A DNA stretch of 64,000 bases, from NCBI GenBank assembly GCA_022842165.1, contig JALHQC010000009.1:1-64000 (forward strand), given 5' to 3'. Shown here piece by piece: positions 9,645 through 18,532 of the stretch; the first letter of the stretch is position 1; each line of letters starts with the position of its first letter. Under the pieces are notes generated by a model, which saw only the letters and a program-made list of their open reading frames with translations, was not told the DNA's origin and did no database searches. Source of the stretch: a bacterium. Lineage in GTDB: Bacteria > Pseudomonadota > Alphaproteobacteria > Rhizobiales > Aestuariivirgaceae. The translations under genes were made by a program, and so were the position numbers.

Positions 9645-12206
9645 CTAGTCCGCCAGAACGCGGGTTGTTGGGAATGTGATCTCGGCCAGCGTGCCTTTGC
9701 GCGGCTCGCTCGTCAGCTCGAAGGCGGCGCGGTTGGCTTCCGTCAGGGCCCGCGTCAGCGGCAGGCCGAGGCCCGTCCCCTGCACGTCGCGCCCCTCGGT
9801 GACGACGCGGCCAAAGGGCTCGAGCGCGCCCTTGATCTGGTCCGCCGTCATGCCGATGCCGGTATCCTTGACGCGGAGCTTCAGCTCGCCGCCCGGCATC
9901 AGCTGGGCGGAAACCACCGCCTGCCCGCCGGGATCGGTGAACTTGATGGCATTCGACATCAGGTTCAGCATGATCTGCCGCATCGAGCGCAAGTCGGCCA
10001 CCACATTGGGGAGTTCGGCGGGGATCGATTTCCGCAGCACCACGCGCGCCGCCGTGGCCTGCTCCTGCAGCATCTTCAACGCATGATCGGCGACGTCGTT
10101 GAGGTTGACGGCGGTGAAATTCAGCTCGAGCTTTCCCGCCTCGACCTTCGATAGGTCGAGCAGATCGTTGATGAGGGAGAGCAGGTGGCTGCCGCTCGCA
10201 TGGATGTCGTGAACGTATCCGCGGTATTTCTCGTTGCCGATCTCGCCGAAGCGGCCGAGCCGCATCACCTCCGAAAATCCCATGATGGCATTGAGCGGCG
10301 TTCTGAGCTCATGGCTGACGCTGGCGAGGAACTCCGACTTCTGCCGGCTTGTCGCCTCGGCGCGTTCCTTGGCCTCGCGCAGTTCCGTCTCGGTCTTCTT
10401 CCATTGCGTGATGTCGCGGACGACCGCGCAGAACGACGCCTGCGAACGCGTCGCCTGCAGCTTGCCGATGGTCAGGAACAGTGGCACCGTGCCGCCCTGG
10501 CTGACGATCGCCGTCACCTCGCGCCCGTCGTTGAAGACGCTTGCCAGTCCCGGCCCCTGCAGCGCCGCCAGATAGTCGCGGACGATCTTGCGGCTTTCGG
10601 GCGTCAGCAGGTCGATGAAGGGTTTCCCCGCCACATCGGCGATGCGATAGCCGAAGATCGCCTCGGCGCCGGCGCTGAAGGTGTGGATACGGGCGGCGGT
10701 GTCGAGGGTGATGATCCCGTCCGCCGCGGTGTCGAGAATAGCGCGAAGCTCCTGGTCGGCATCGGAAGCGCTGATCCGCGGCGTCAGCTGAATGACTTCG
10801 GCGGTAGCCTTCGGCGGCGGCGCGGCGGGTTCGGGCTCCTCGGGCGGCGCCGGGGGTGGTGCTTCACGCGCCTCGTTCGCGTCGCGGCTTGCTTGCGGCA
10901 CCGGCGCCAGCTTCGGTTCCATCGCCTCCGTGTGCCGCGGTTCCGCCGGCTTCAAAATGAATTGACGCGCCGGCCCGCCCAGCCATGGGATGACCGACAT
11001 CTTGACGCTTGCGAAAACCGGGCGGCCTTTGGCGGGGGCAATGTCGCAACCGGGAAGCGATTGCCCAAGCTGGCTGAACCGGTCATGGAGCGCGTCGTCG
11101 TTGATGACGTCCTCGCCCGTTTCATAGCCGAAAAACTGCGCCGCCGCCGTATTGGCGAACAGCAATTGCCCATCCTTCGCAACGAGCAGGGGCTCGGCCC
11201 TGGTTTCAAGCGGCAGCCTCACCTGGTCCGGCAGGCGCTGCAGCGTCCGTCGGGGCGGCGGCGGCGGAAGTGTTTCGGCTGCCGGTGGAGGCACCACAAC
11301 AGGCGGTGCCGGTGCCGGTGCCGGGCGGGCTGCGGGCTCCGGTCCCACGTCGCGGCGCGGCACATGGCGGACATCGTCCTGAAGCGTCTTGCCGAGTTTT
11401 TCGAAGGCTTCCGCATCATCGGCCGACAGCGGCATGGCCGCTGCCTCCGGTGCCGCCGCCGGAGCAGGCGCTGCTACTCCGCTGAGTTTCAGTTCCAGCG
11501 CCCGGCGTTCGGTCACGTCGTCGAGCAGCACCATCGCGAAGGACGTGCTGTCCGCGGCGCGGTTCAAAAGCCGCGCCGTCAGCCTGATGGCGCGCTGGCC
11601 CAGCCGCACCTGGAGTTCGCGGGTATCGACAACCGTTCCGGCGGCCTCGACGCGCGCCAGCATCTCCTCCGCGGCTGGCGTATCGCCCAGCAGCCCCGCC
11701 AGGCTGGCGCGCTGGCCGGCCGCCAGAAGCAGCAGGGCAGCCGCATTGAGATGGCGGATGGCGCCGTTCCGCCCCACCAGCAGGGCCGCTGACGGCAGAA
11801 TGTCGAAGGCGGCGAGAATGTCGTCGGCCGCCTTCTGGGCTTCCGCGCCCGCCGTATGGCGCGCCACCACCAGAACCCCCGGCCGGCCATCGGCGAGGGC
11901 GTGGATCATCGCCCGGCAGGCCAGCGGCACCGTCGCGCCCGACGATGGGAAATGCAGCAGGCTCGATTCGACCTGTCCCCGCCGCAGACTGCGCGCCAGA
12001 TTGGCGATCTGTTCGACGCCGGGCTCCATGAAGTCGAAGGGCCGGTCGATCAGGTCGAACAGCGATGCGCCGCCGAAATAGGCGATGCCCTCGCGGTTCG
12101 CCCAGACGATGCGGGCCCGCTGCCCGTCCCACAGCCAGGCCGCCTCGGGAACGTCCCGCAGGTCTTCGAGCGTTGGCGTGGTCACATCGGGCACTCGGGT
12201 ACTCAC
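9645..12206 (-). CDS. PAS sensor histidine kinase, PdhS/PleC-DivJ-like
   Basis: 853 residues without a clear transmembrane segment, so probably cytoplasmic. Several PAS-like regions come first (AWLWDGQRARIVWANREGIAYF near 25; another near 330; a third near 490 with GIITLDTAARIHTFSAGAEAIFGY), joined by proline/alanine-rich linkers. HisKA follows with the phospho-acceptor His632 in SVSHELRTPLN, then HATPase_c with NLMSNAIKF, DTGIGM and GTGLGLPLT. The dimerisation region (SEVMRLGRFGEIGNEKYRGY, LLDLSKVEAGKLEL) closely recalls Brucella PdhS, which acts on DivK in cell-cycle control. A role upstream of DivK/CtrA is inferred from this resemblance. No response regulator is adjacent. Confidence 0.85.
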   Translation of the reverse strand: MSTRVPDVTTPTLEDLRDVPEAAWLWDGQRARIVWANREGIAYFGGASLFDLIDRPFDFMEPGVEQIANLARSLRRGQVESSLLHFPSSGATVPLACRAMIHALADGRPGVLVVARHTAGAEAQKAADDILAAFDILPSAALLVGRNGAIRHLNAAALLLLAAGQRASLAGLLGDTPAAEEMLARVEAAGTVVDTRELQVRLGQRAIRLTARLLNRAADSTSFAMVLLDDVTERRALELKLSGVAAPAPAAAPEAAAMPLSADDAEAFEKLGKTLQDDVRHVPRRDVGPEPAARPAPAPAPPVVVPPPAAETLPPPPPRRTLQRLPDQVRLPLETRAEPLLVAKDGQLLFANTAAAQFFGYETGEDVINDDALHDRFSQLGQSLPGCDIAPAKGRPVFASVKMSVIPWLGGPARQFILKPAEPRHTEAMEPKLAPVPQASRDANEAREAPPPAPPEEPEPAAPPPKATAEVIQLTPRISASDADQELRAILDTAADGIITLDTAARIHTFSAGAEAIFGYRIADVAGKPFIDLLTPESRKIVRDYLAALQGPGLASVFNDGREVTAIVSQGGTVPLFLTIGKLQATRSQASFCAVVRDITQWKKTETELREAKERAEATSRQKSEFLASVSHELRTPLNAIMGFSEVMRLGRFGEIGNEKYRGYVHDIHASGSHLLSLINDLLDLSKVEAGKLELNFTAVNLNDVADHALKMLQEQATAARVVLRKSIPAELPNVVADLRSMRQIMLNLMSNAIKFTDPGGQAVVSAQLMPGGELKLRVKDTGIGMTADQIKGALEPFGRVVTEGRDVQGTGLGLPLTRALTEANRAAFELTSEPRKGTLAEITFPTTRVLAD

Positions 12207-12306
12207 GTTCTGCTGCTTCGGATCGATACAGTCTCTTAAGGCAAATTAAACGATTTGCTGAGGCCCCGTCCATCTTTCCGTAACTCCCTGCAGAATCTGG
12301 AGAATT

Positions 12307-12338
12307 GGTGCGATGCAATATTTATGTTGCAATGCACC
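12307..12338. promoter_or_regulatory. Candidate PhaR-type operator before phasin
   Basis: GGTGCGATGCAA (12307-12318) and TTGCAATGCACC (12327-12338) form a 12-bp inverted repeat with two mismatched pairs and an 8-nt spacer. TGC/GCA-rich palindromes are the known type of site for the PHB-responsive repressor PhaR. The right arm overlaps the -35 of the phasin promoter. Identity of the binder is inferred. Confidence 0.45.
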
Positions 12339-12355
12339 ATAAACTGGACTATATG
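12327..12355 (+). promoter_or_regulatory. Phasin promoter (sigma-70 type)
   Basis: TTGCAA (12327-12332), a 17-nt spacer and TATATG (12350-12355) precede the phasin start by about 50 nt. The -35 overlaps the inverted repeat at 12307-12338. Confidence 0.5.
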
Positions 12356-12403
12356 GAGGTTATTCAAGCAGGGATGGCTGTCCCTGACCTCAAGGAGATG
12401 GAT

Positions 12404-12853
12404 ATGTCCAGCAAGAAGGTGAAACCTGAAATGAACACGCTCAACACTGAAATTCCGGCCGAAGTGTCGAACCTCGCGCTGAAGTCCGTCGACCAGGCCC
12501 AGGCTGCCTTCGAGAAGGCCAGCGAAATGGCCCATGGCAACGTCCAGATGTTCGACGCCGCCGCCAATGCCTACAAGAACCGCGTCACCGACATCCAGTT
12601 GAAGACGATGGAATTCGCTCAGCTCAACGTCAACGCCGGCTTCGCCTTTGCCCGCAAGTTCTTCGCCGTGAAGCAGCCCGCCGAGATGTTCTCGCTGCAG
12701 CAGACCTTCATGAAGGAACAGGCCGAAACCCTGCAGCGCCAGATGACCGAGCTGAACGAGCTCTCCGTCACGCTGGCCAAGGAAGCCATCAAGCCGGTGC
12801 AGGAATCGATGACGAAGTCGTTCTCGGGCTACTCCAAGAACCTCGCCGCCTGA
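12404..12853 (+). CDS. Phasin family protein
   Basis: 149 residues, almost entirely alpha-helical and amphipathic with no signal peptide, matching the phasin domain (for example AFEKASEMAHGNVQMFDAAA, FFAVKQPAEMFSLQQTFMKE and a C-terminal EAIKPVQESMTKSF). Phasins coat polyhydroxyalkanoate granules and limit their size. ATG 12404 lies 6 nt after AAGGAG; ATG 12398 is too close to it. The operator-like repeat over its promoter and a strong terminator behind it suggest a monocistronic, highly expressed gene repressed when PHB is absent. Confidence 0.88.
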   Translation: MSSKKVKPEMNTLNTEIPAEVSNLALKSVDQAQAAFEKASEMAHGNVQMFDAAANAYKNRVTDIQLKTMEFAQLNVNAGFAFARKFFAVKQPAEMFSLQQTFMKEQAETLQRQMTELNELSVTLAKEAIKPVQESMTKSFSGYSKNLAA

Positions 12854-12915
12854 GCTGAAATTCGAAGCGCTGGCGGGGGCTTCCTCCTCCCTGTCTCCGC
12901 CCGTGCAACTTGAAG

Positions 12916-12946
12916 AAGGCCCGCTGCGTATCGCGGGCCTTTTTGT
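12916..12946 (+). terminator. Rho-independent terminator of phasin gene
   Basis: GGCCCGC (12918-12924), an 8-nt loop and GCGGGCC (12933-12939) form a perfect 7-bp stem followed by a run of five T. Confidence 0.85.
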
Positions 12947-12950
12947 TGTC

Positions 12951-12979
12951 TTGAATTTCCGGCGAAGTGCGGCTAGTAA
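12951..12979 (+). promoter_or_regulatory. Candidate promoter for tRNA-His
   Basis: TTGAAT (12951-12956), a 17-nt spacer and TAGTAA (12974-12979). The tRNA begins about 45 nt downstream of the -10. No better match was seen in the gap. Confidence 0.4.
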
Positions 12980-13024
12980 CCCGCCCACGAACGCAGGCTT
13001 GCGAAAGCGGCGTGAGATGAATGT

Positions 13025-13101
13025 GCAGCTGTAGCTCAGTTGGTTAGAGCACTAGATTGTGGATCTAGGGGTCCCCCGTTCGAGCCGGGGCAGCTGTACC
13101 A
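13025..13101 (+). tRNA. tRNA-His (GTG), alphaproteobacterial type
   Basis: A full cloverleaf is visible: acceptor GCAGCTG/CAGCTGT, D arm GCTCAGTTGGTTAGAGC, anticodon stem-loop CTAGA-TTGTGGA-TCTAG with anticodon GTG, T arm CCCCG-TTCGAGC-CGGGG, and an encoded CCA at 13099-13101. The base before G1 is T, so G-1 is not encoded. Position 72 is U (a G1-U72 pair) and the discriminator is A73. Most bacteria encode G-1 and C73; the U72/A73 form is known from a group of alphaproteobacteria with an unusual HisRS. Confidence 0.95.
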
Positions 13102-13121
13102 TTCCTCCCGGGGCTTCGGGA

Positions 13122-13295
13122 TCAGAAGATCGCCTGTCCTGCCATCACCGCCAGCACGATGAAGAGAACGAAGATCGCGAGCGCGATGAAGAACAGCCAT
13201 TTCGCAATGGTCTTCGCCCCCGACGCGATGCCGGTGAAGCCGAAGGCGCCGGCGATGATCGAGATCACAAGAAAGATCAGTGCCCATTTGAGCAT
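13122..13295 (-). CDS. DUF1328 small membrane protein
   Basis: A 57-residue peptide that starts [20 protein letters not shown], has a short polar turn ([13 protein letters not shown]) and a second hydrophobic helix ending AVMAGQAIF. Two transmembrane segments with this spacing and the internal GFTGIA motif are the DUF1328/YtjA family, an inner-membrane peptide of unknown function often induced by stress. ATG 13295 has GGAGGA 8 nt upstream. A stress-type promoter lies at 13342-13366. The gene sits between ureG and tRNA-His and is unrelated to the urease set. Confidence 0.85.
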   Translation of the reverse strand: MLKWALIFLVISIIAGAFGFTGIASGAKTIAKWLFFIALAIFVLFIVLAVMAGQAIF

Positions 13296-13341
13296 GTGTG
13301 AAATCCTCCGGAACGCCCGCGCGCTGCGGGCTCATTCCGGT

Positions 13342-13366
13342 AATGTCTGCTTCCACAACTTGTTCC
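13342..13366 (-). promoter_or_regulatory. Near-consensus EcfG promoter
   Basis: On the minus strand GGAAC (13366-13362), a 16-nt spacer and CATT (13345-13342), one base away from the CGTT consensus. It points at the DUF1328 gene, a typical general-stress target. Confidence 0.45.
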
Positions 13367-13378
13367 GGGCAAAATGCC

Positions 13379-14005
13379 TCATGCCGCGCTCAGGCCCCCC
13401 GCCTTCTCGATGAAGGCGACGATGTCGGCGAGCCCCTTCTGCCGCAAGAGATCGGTGAACACATAGGGCCGGGCCCCCCGCACCGTCTTCGTGTCGCTTT
13501 CCATCACGTCGAGGTTCGCCATCACATAGGGCGCCAGGTCGGCCTTGTTGATGATGAGCAGGTCGGATCTGGTGATGGCAGGCCCGCCTTTCCGCGGAAT
13601 CTTCTCGCCCTGGCAGACCGAGATCACATAGAGCGAAATGTCGGCCAGGTCGGGCGAGAAGGTGGCCGCCAGGTTGTCGCCGCCCGATTCGATGAAGATC
13701 ACGTCGAGGTCCGGATGGCGCTTCGTCATCTCGTCGATGGCGGCCAAATTGATGGAGGCATCCTCGCGAATGGCGGTATGTGGGCAGCCGCCGGTTTCCA
13801 CCCCCATGATGCGATCCTCAGGCAGTGCCTGCAGCCGGTTGAGGATGAGCGCGTCTTCCTTCGTGTAGATGTCGTTGGTGATGGCGGCGATCGAGTATCT
13901 GGCCGACATCGCCTTGCAGAGTTTCTCCGTCAGCGTGGTTTTTCCCGAGCCAACCGGACCGCCGATGCCGACGCGCAGCGGGCCATTCGATGATTTAAGG
14001 CTCAT
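13379..14005 (-). CDS. ureG: Urease accessory GTPase UreG
   Basis: 208 residues. UreG is the SIMIBI-class GTPase that drives nickel delivery to urease with UreD, UreE and UreF. The P-loop GPVGSGKT is at 16-23, the nickel-binding Cys-Pro-His lies in [13 protein letters not shown] near 72, [13 protein letters not shown] follows near 105, and the guanine-specificity motif NKAD near 153. The start overlaps the end of ureF by 4 nt, giving translational coupling. It is the last gene of the train that begins at glcD. Confidence 0.96.
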   Translation of the reverse strand: MSLKSSNGPLRVGIGGPVGSGKTTLTEKLCKAMSARYSIAAITNDIYTKEDALILNRLQALPEDRIMGVETGGCPHTAIREDASINLAAIDEMTKRHPDLDVIFIESGGDNLAATFSPDLADISLYVISVCQGEKIPRKGGPAITRSDLLIINKADLAPYVMANLDVMESDTKTVRGARPYVFTDLLRQKGLADIVAFIEKAGGLSAA

Positions 14006-14811
14006 GTGCGGAACACTCTCGAGTACTGGGTTTCATGTTTCATCGCGGCGATATCGGCCAGGATGGTGATCGCGCCAAGCTGGTCGAGCGTTGCACCGCC
14101 TGCGCGCGTGGCAGTGGCGGCGATGACGGGCATCAGGTCGCGCAAGGCCTCGAGCCCCGCCGTCTGCCCGAGCGGCACAAGCCGCACAGCAACGGAAGTG
14201 AGTGCCGCGCAGAAACCCTGAAGATAGGCGAGCAGGGCGTGGTGTTTATCCACTCCCATCGCCGCACATGCCATGCCAGCAGCGATGGGATAAGCAATCT
14301 CGTCCTCGCCCCGCGTGAGCGGGGAGAGGGCGAGCGCTTGCGAGCGCTGCGAAGCAGCCGGGACGGGGACCCGTTGCGAAGCAATGGGGGAGGAGAGGGG
14401 CACCCGGTCTCCGTCAAAGGCAAAGCCCGGTTGCCCCTCTCCTATCCCGCCTGACGGCGGGCCCCTTTCCTCTCCCCTCTCACGAGGGGAGAGGACACGT
14501 GCCGAAATCGCAAAACTCCGTCCAAGCTGTGTCGTCTCGAAATGCCGTTCCTTCGATGTCGCCAGCGCCAGGGCCAGTTCATTCAGTTCCACGGGGTCAT
14601 CCTCCCAGCAGCGCGCAAACAGCACGGCGTCGTTCCAGCTGGAGCCGCGCGTGAGAAGATCGCCAATCCACGTTTTCAATTCATCCGCACTTGTCACCAG
14701 ATTGCTGTCGATGGCCCATTCGAGCCCATGGCTATAGGCGAACTGCCCCGTCGGGAATGCGGGCGACATCCAGTTCAGCAGCAGGAGAAGCTGTTGCGCC
14801 TCAATGCGCAT
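14002..14811 (-). CDS. ureF: Urease accessory protein UreF with in-frame repeat insertion
   Basis: 269 residues, longer than usual for UreF (about 210-240). The N-terminal half ([35 protein letters not shown]) and the C-terminal half ([43 protein letters not shown]) are ordinary UreF. Between them, residues about 106-170 are arginine/proline/glycine-rich and unlike UreF. The DNA there is a palindromic repeat (14302-14496) that keeps the frame, in place of the short loop expected in homologues. UreF links UreG and UreD on apo-urease. Whether the protein still works is unknown, but the rest is intact. The start is 2 nt after the ureE stop. Confidence 0.92.
   Translation of the reverse strand: MRIEAQQLLLLLNWMSPAFPTGQFAYSHGLEWAIDSNLVTSADELKTWIGDLLTRGSSWNDAVLFARCWEDDPVELNELALALATSKERHFETTQLGRSFAISARVLSPRERGEERGPPSGGIGEGQPGFAFDGDRVPLSSPIASQRVPVPAASQRSQALALSPLTRGEDEIAYPIAAGMACAAMGVDKHHALLAYLQGFCAALTSVAVRLVPLGQTAGLEALRDLMPVIAATATRAGGATLDQLGAITILADIAAMKHETQYSRVFRT
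14302..14496. repeat. Palindromic repeat inside ureF (family D)
   Basis: Bounded on one side by a perfect hairpin CCTCTCCCCTC/GAGGGGAGAGG (14469-14494) and on the other by CCCCGC/GCGGGG (14309-14320), with further stems between. The segment is about 195 bp, 65 codons, and contains no stop in the ureF frame. It resembles the intergenic element at 52981-53130, which has the same CCTCTCCC/GGGAGAGG hairpins at both ends. Confidence 0.8.
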
Positions 14812-14813
14812 GT

Positions 14814-15256
14814 TCAATGTCCATGGGAGTGATAGGCGCCATGCTCGGGGTGGAAGGGTTCGGACACATCCGTCACCGTTGCTCCCAAGGTTTCCAGCAT
14901 ATGGCAGATGATGCGGTCGCGGCGGATCAGGATGCGGTGTTCTTCGATCTGCGCAGGCAGGTGCCGGTTGCCGATGTGCCAGACCAGCTGCATGAGATGC
15001 GTCTGGTCGCGCCCGCGGATGTCCATCAGCTCTTCTTCCGCTGCGATCACTTCCGCCACGCGCCCGTCGTCCAGAACCAGAAGATCGCCGTGTTCGAGCT
15101 TCGCTGCCCTTTCGAAATCGACCATGATCTCGTCGCCATGTTGCAGCGTGATGCGCTTGCGCCGGATGTGGCGCTGGTCGGCATCGAGCACCACGATGTC
15201 GAACGGCGTATCGCCCAAAGGCGCGGCGCGGCGGAACGATGTGGCCCGCAGCGTCA

Positions 15257-15257
<1 letters not shown>
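14814..15257 (-). CDS. ureE: Urease nickel chaperone UreE
   Basis: 147 residues. UreE is the dimeric nickel-binding chaperone that hands metal to UreG. The N-terminal peptide-binding domain (RRKRITLQHGDEIMVDFERA) is followed by the metal-binding domain with HLMQLVWHIGNRHLPAQIEEHRI near 88-110 and HMLETLGATV. The C-terminus is a short histidine tail (HPEHGAYHSHGH), a typical extra nickel site. ATG 15257 overlaps the ureC stop by one base (TGATG), so translation is coupled. Confidence 0.95.
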
Positions 15258-16960
<1,703 letters not shown>

Positions 16961-16961
16961 C

Positions 16962-17267
16962 TCAGAGCGCTCCCATGATCTTCTGCTGGAACCCGTAGAC
17001 GCGGCGAAGTCCGCCATAGGGAACGAGCGTCACCTCGCGGCGCTGGCCGGGCTCGAAGCGGACAGCGGTGCCCGCCGCGATGTCGAGCCGCATGCCCCGC
17101 GCCTGTGCACGGTCGAAACGCAGCGCCTCGTTGGTCTCGAAGAAATGATAATGCGAGCCGACCTGGATGGGCCGGTCGCCGGTATTGGCAACCTCAAGCG
17201 TGACGCGGGCCGCGCCCACGTTCAACTCGATGTCGCCAGCTTCAGTGATGATTTCGCCGGGGATCAT
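16962..17267 (-). CDS. ureB: Urease beta subunit UreB
   Basis: 101 residues, a separate UreB as in most proteobacteria. It starts [16 protein letters not shown] and contains [19 protein letters not shown] (positions about 27-45) and the C-terminal [15 protein letters not shown], all diagnostic. It is a structural, non-catalytic part of the (UreABC)3 complex. ATG 17267 is chosen because the sequence further upstream belongs to a palindromic repeat. The gap to ureA is 167 bp, unusually long for this operon, and is filled by that repeat. Confidence 0.96.
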   Translation of the reverse strand: MIPGEIITEAGDIELNVGAARVTLEVANTGDRPIQVGSHYHFFETNEALRFDRAQARGMRLDIAAGTAVRFEPGQRREVTLVPYGGLRRVYGFQQKIMGAL

Positions 17268-17287
17268 GCACGACTCCTGAGGTTTTT

Positions 17288-17405
17288 CCTTCTCCACGAA
17301 GTGGGGAAGGTGGACGCGAAGCGGACGGATGGGGTCCTGCTGCCTGACGGACCCCACCCGTCAGTTGCTTGCGCAACTGCCACCCTCCCCGCAAGGCGAG
17401 GAGGG
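17288..17405. repeat. Palindromic repeat between ureA and ureB (family A)
   Basis: About 118 bp built of nested stems: CTTCTCCAC/GTGGGGAAG at one end, GGGTCC/GGACCC in the middle, AGTTGC/GCAACT, and CCTCCCCGC/GCGAGGAGG-like arms at the other end. The core GGTGGACGCG-AGCGGACGGATGGGG recurs at 27368-27493 and, diverged, at 28315-28368. It interrupts the urease operon and could act as a transcript processing or attenuation site. Confidence 0.8.
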
Positions 17406-17434
17406 ATGAATATATTCTCGAAGCTCATCGTCAT

Positions 17435-17737
17435 TCACCGGATCGGATGATGTACGGTGACGAGCTTCGTGCCATCGGGGAATGTGGCCTCGACCTGCAC
17501 ATCGTGGATCATCTCGGCGATCCCCTCCATCACCTGGCTACGCGTGATGACGTGGGCCGCCTTCTCCATGAGATCGGCCACCGATGCGCCATCGCGCGCG
17601 CCCTCGACCACATAGTCGGTGATCAGTGCGATCGCCTCCGGATGGTTGAGCTTGACGCCCCGCTCCAGCCGCCGCCTCGCGACGATGGCCGCCATGGCGA
17701 CGAGGAGCTTGTCCTTCTCGCGCGGTGTCAGTTGCAT
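17435..17737 (-). CDS. ureA: Urease gamma subunit UreA
   Basis: 100 residues, a textbook Ure[21 protein letters not shown], then [20 protein letters not shown] at about 29-48, and a C-terminus [14 protein letters not shown]. It is a structural subunit of urease. It follows ureD by 9 nt. The next gene, ureB, is separated by a 167-bp gap holding a repeat element. Confidence 0.97.
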   Translation of the reverse strand: MQLTPREKDKLLVAMAAIVARRRLERGVKLNHPEAIALITDYVVEGARDGASVADLMEKAAHVITRSQVMEGIAEMIHDVQVEATFPDGTKLVTVHHPIR

Positions 17738-17746
17738 GAATTTTCC

Positions 17747-18532
17747 TCAGAATGACCAGGTTTTGGGCAGCGAAGCATCCTTTGCCAGCAAAGTAAGTGC
17801 CGGAATCAGCGCCTTTCTCAACTCAAAGCCATCTCGTGCGCCAAGCCTTGCAACGAGCTTGCCAGACCAGGCGCTGGCGCTTCCGGCATCGCCGATGACC
17901 CCGCGCAGCCTTTCGATCAGGGCTCCGGTTTCGTCAGCAACGAGCAGAATGGTGGCGAAGGCGCGGGCCTGTCCCAGCGTGGCGGGCGTTGCGGGAGGAA
18001 GGCCATCGAAGGCCACATCATCCGCGAAGATGAGCCGGCCATCGCGGCGCACCCGCCAGCGGTCGCAAAGCCTCGCACTCGAAATCGTCTCGCCCATCGC
18101 CTCGCGGCCGAGGATGATGCTTTCGACCGCAAGGAAGCGGGCATCGGCGGCGAGTTCCACCGCAATGCTGCGCGACAGCGATGCGCCATCGAACAGGATC
18201 GTTTCCTGCGGCAGCCAGCAGAGCGAGGAGCCGGCTTCCGCCCTGAGGCTCACGTCAACCCGCGCTGCAGGCCCGAGCGAGCGGTAGACGCGCTCTGCCG
18301 CCTGCGTGGTGACGGTGAGGTTCGCTCCCGCTTCCGCCGCGATCTCGAACATGAAGGCATCGCCGCCCGCCAGCCCGCCGCCGGTGTTGATGAGGATTGC
18401 CTCATGCGAACCTTGCGGAAGGCGCACCTTGGCCGCGCCGTCCTCGCGCATGCGCCGAAGGCCGGATGAATCCATGGTGAGAAGAACGCTGCCAACCGAG
18501 CGCTGGTGCAGGACGGGTGCGGCAAGGCTCAT
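17747..18532 (-). CDS. ureD: Urease accessory protein UreD
   Basis: 261 residues. UreD (UreH) scaffolds apo-urease for UreF/UreG-dependent nickel insertion. Diagnostic stretches are LINTGGGLAGGDAF near 55-68, TTQAAERVYRS near 84, LPQETILFDGASLSR near 118 and ILGREAMGE near 147. I chose ATG 18532 over upstream in-frame starts because it begins MSLAAPVLHQRSVG and overlaps the malate synthase stop by 4 nt. That overlap ties the urease genes to the glycolate/malate synthase genes. Confidence 0.94.
   Translation of the reverse strand: MSLAAPVLHQRSVGSVLLTMDSSGLRRMREDGAAKVRLPQGSHEAILINTGGGLAGGDAFMFEIAAEAGANLTVTTQAAERVYRSLGPAARVDVSLRAEAGSSLCWLPQETILFDGASLSRSIAVELAADARFLAVESIILGREAMGETISSARLCDRWRVRRDGRLIFADDVAFDGLPPATPATLGQARAFATILLVADETGALIERLRGVIGDAGSASAWSGKLVARLGARDGFELRKALIPALTLLAKDASLPKTWSF

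Noticed and set aside
12236-12251. CtrA-like TTAA pair upstream of the sensor kinase
   Set aside because: Spacing is 6 nt rather than 7, or one half-site is TAAA; too weak to call.
14302-14496. Possibility that ureF is a pseudogene because of the insertion
   Set aside because: The frame is open, both conserved halves are complete, and start and stop overlaps with ureE and ureG are normal.
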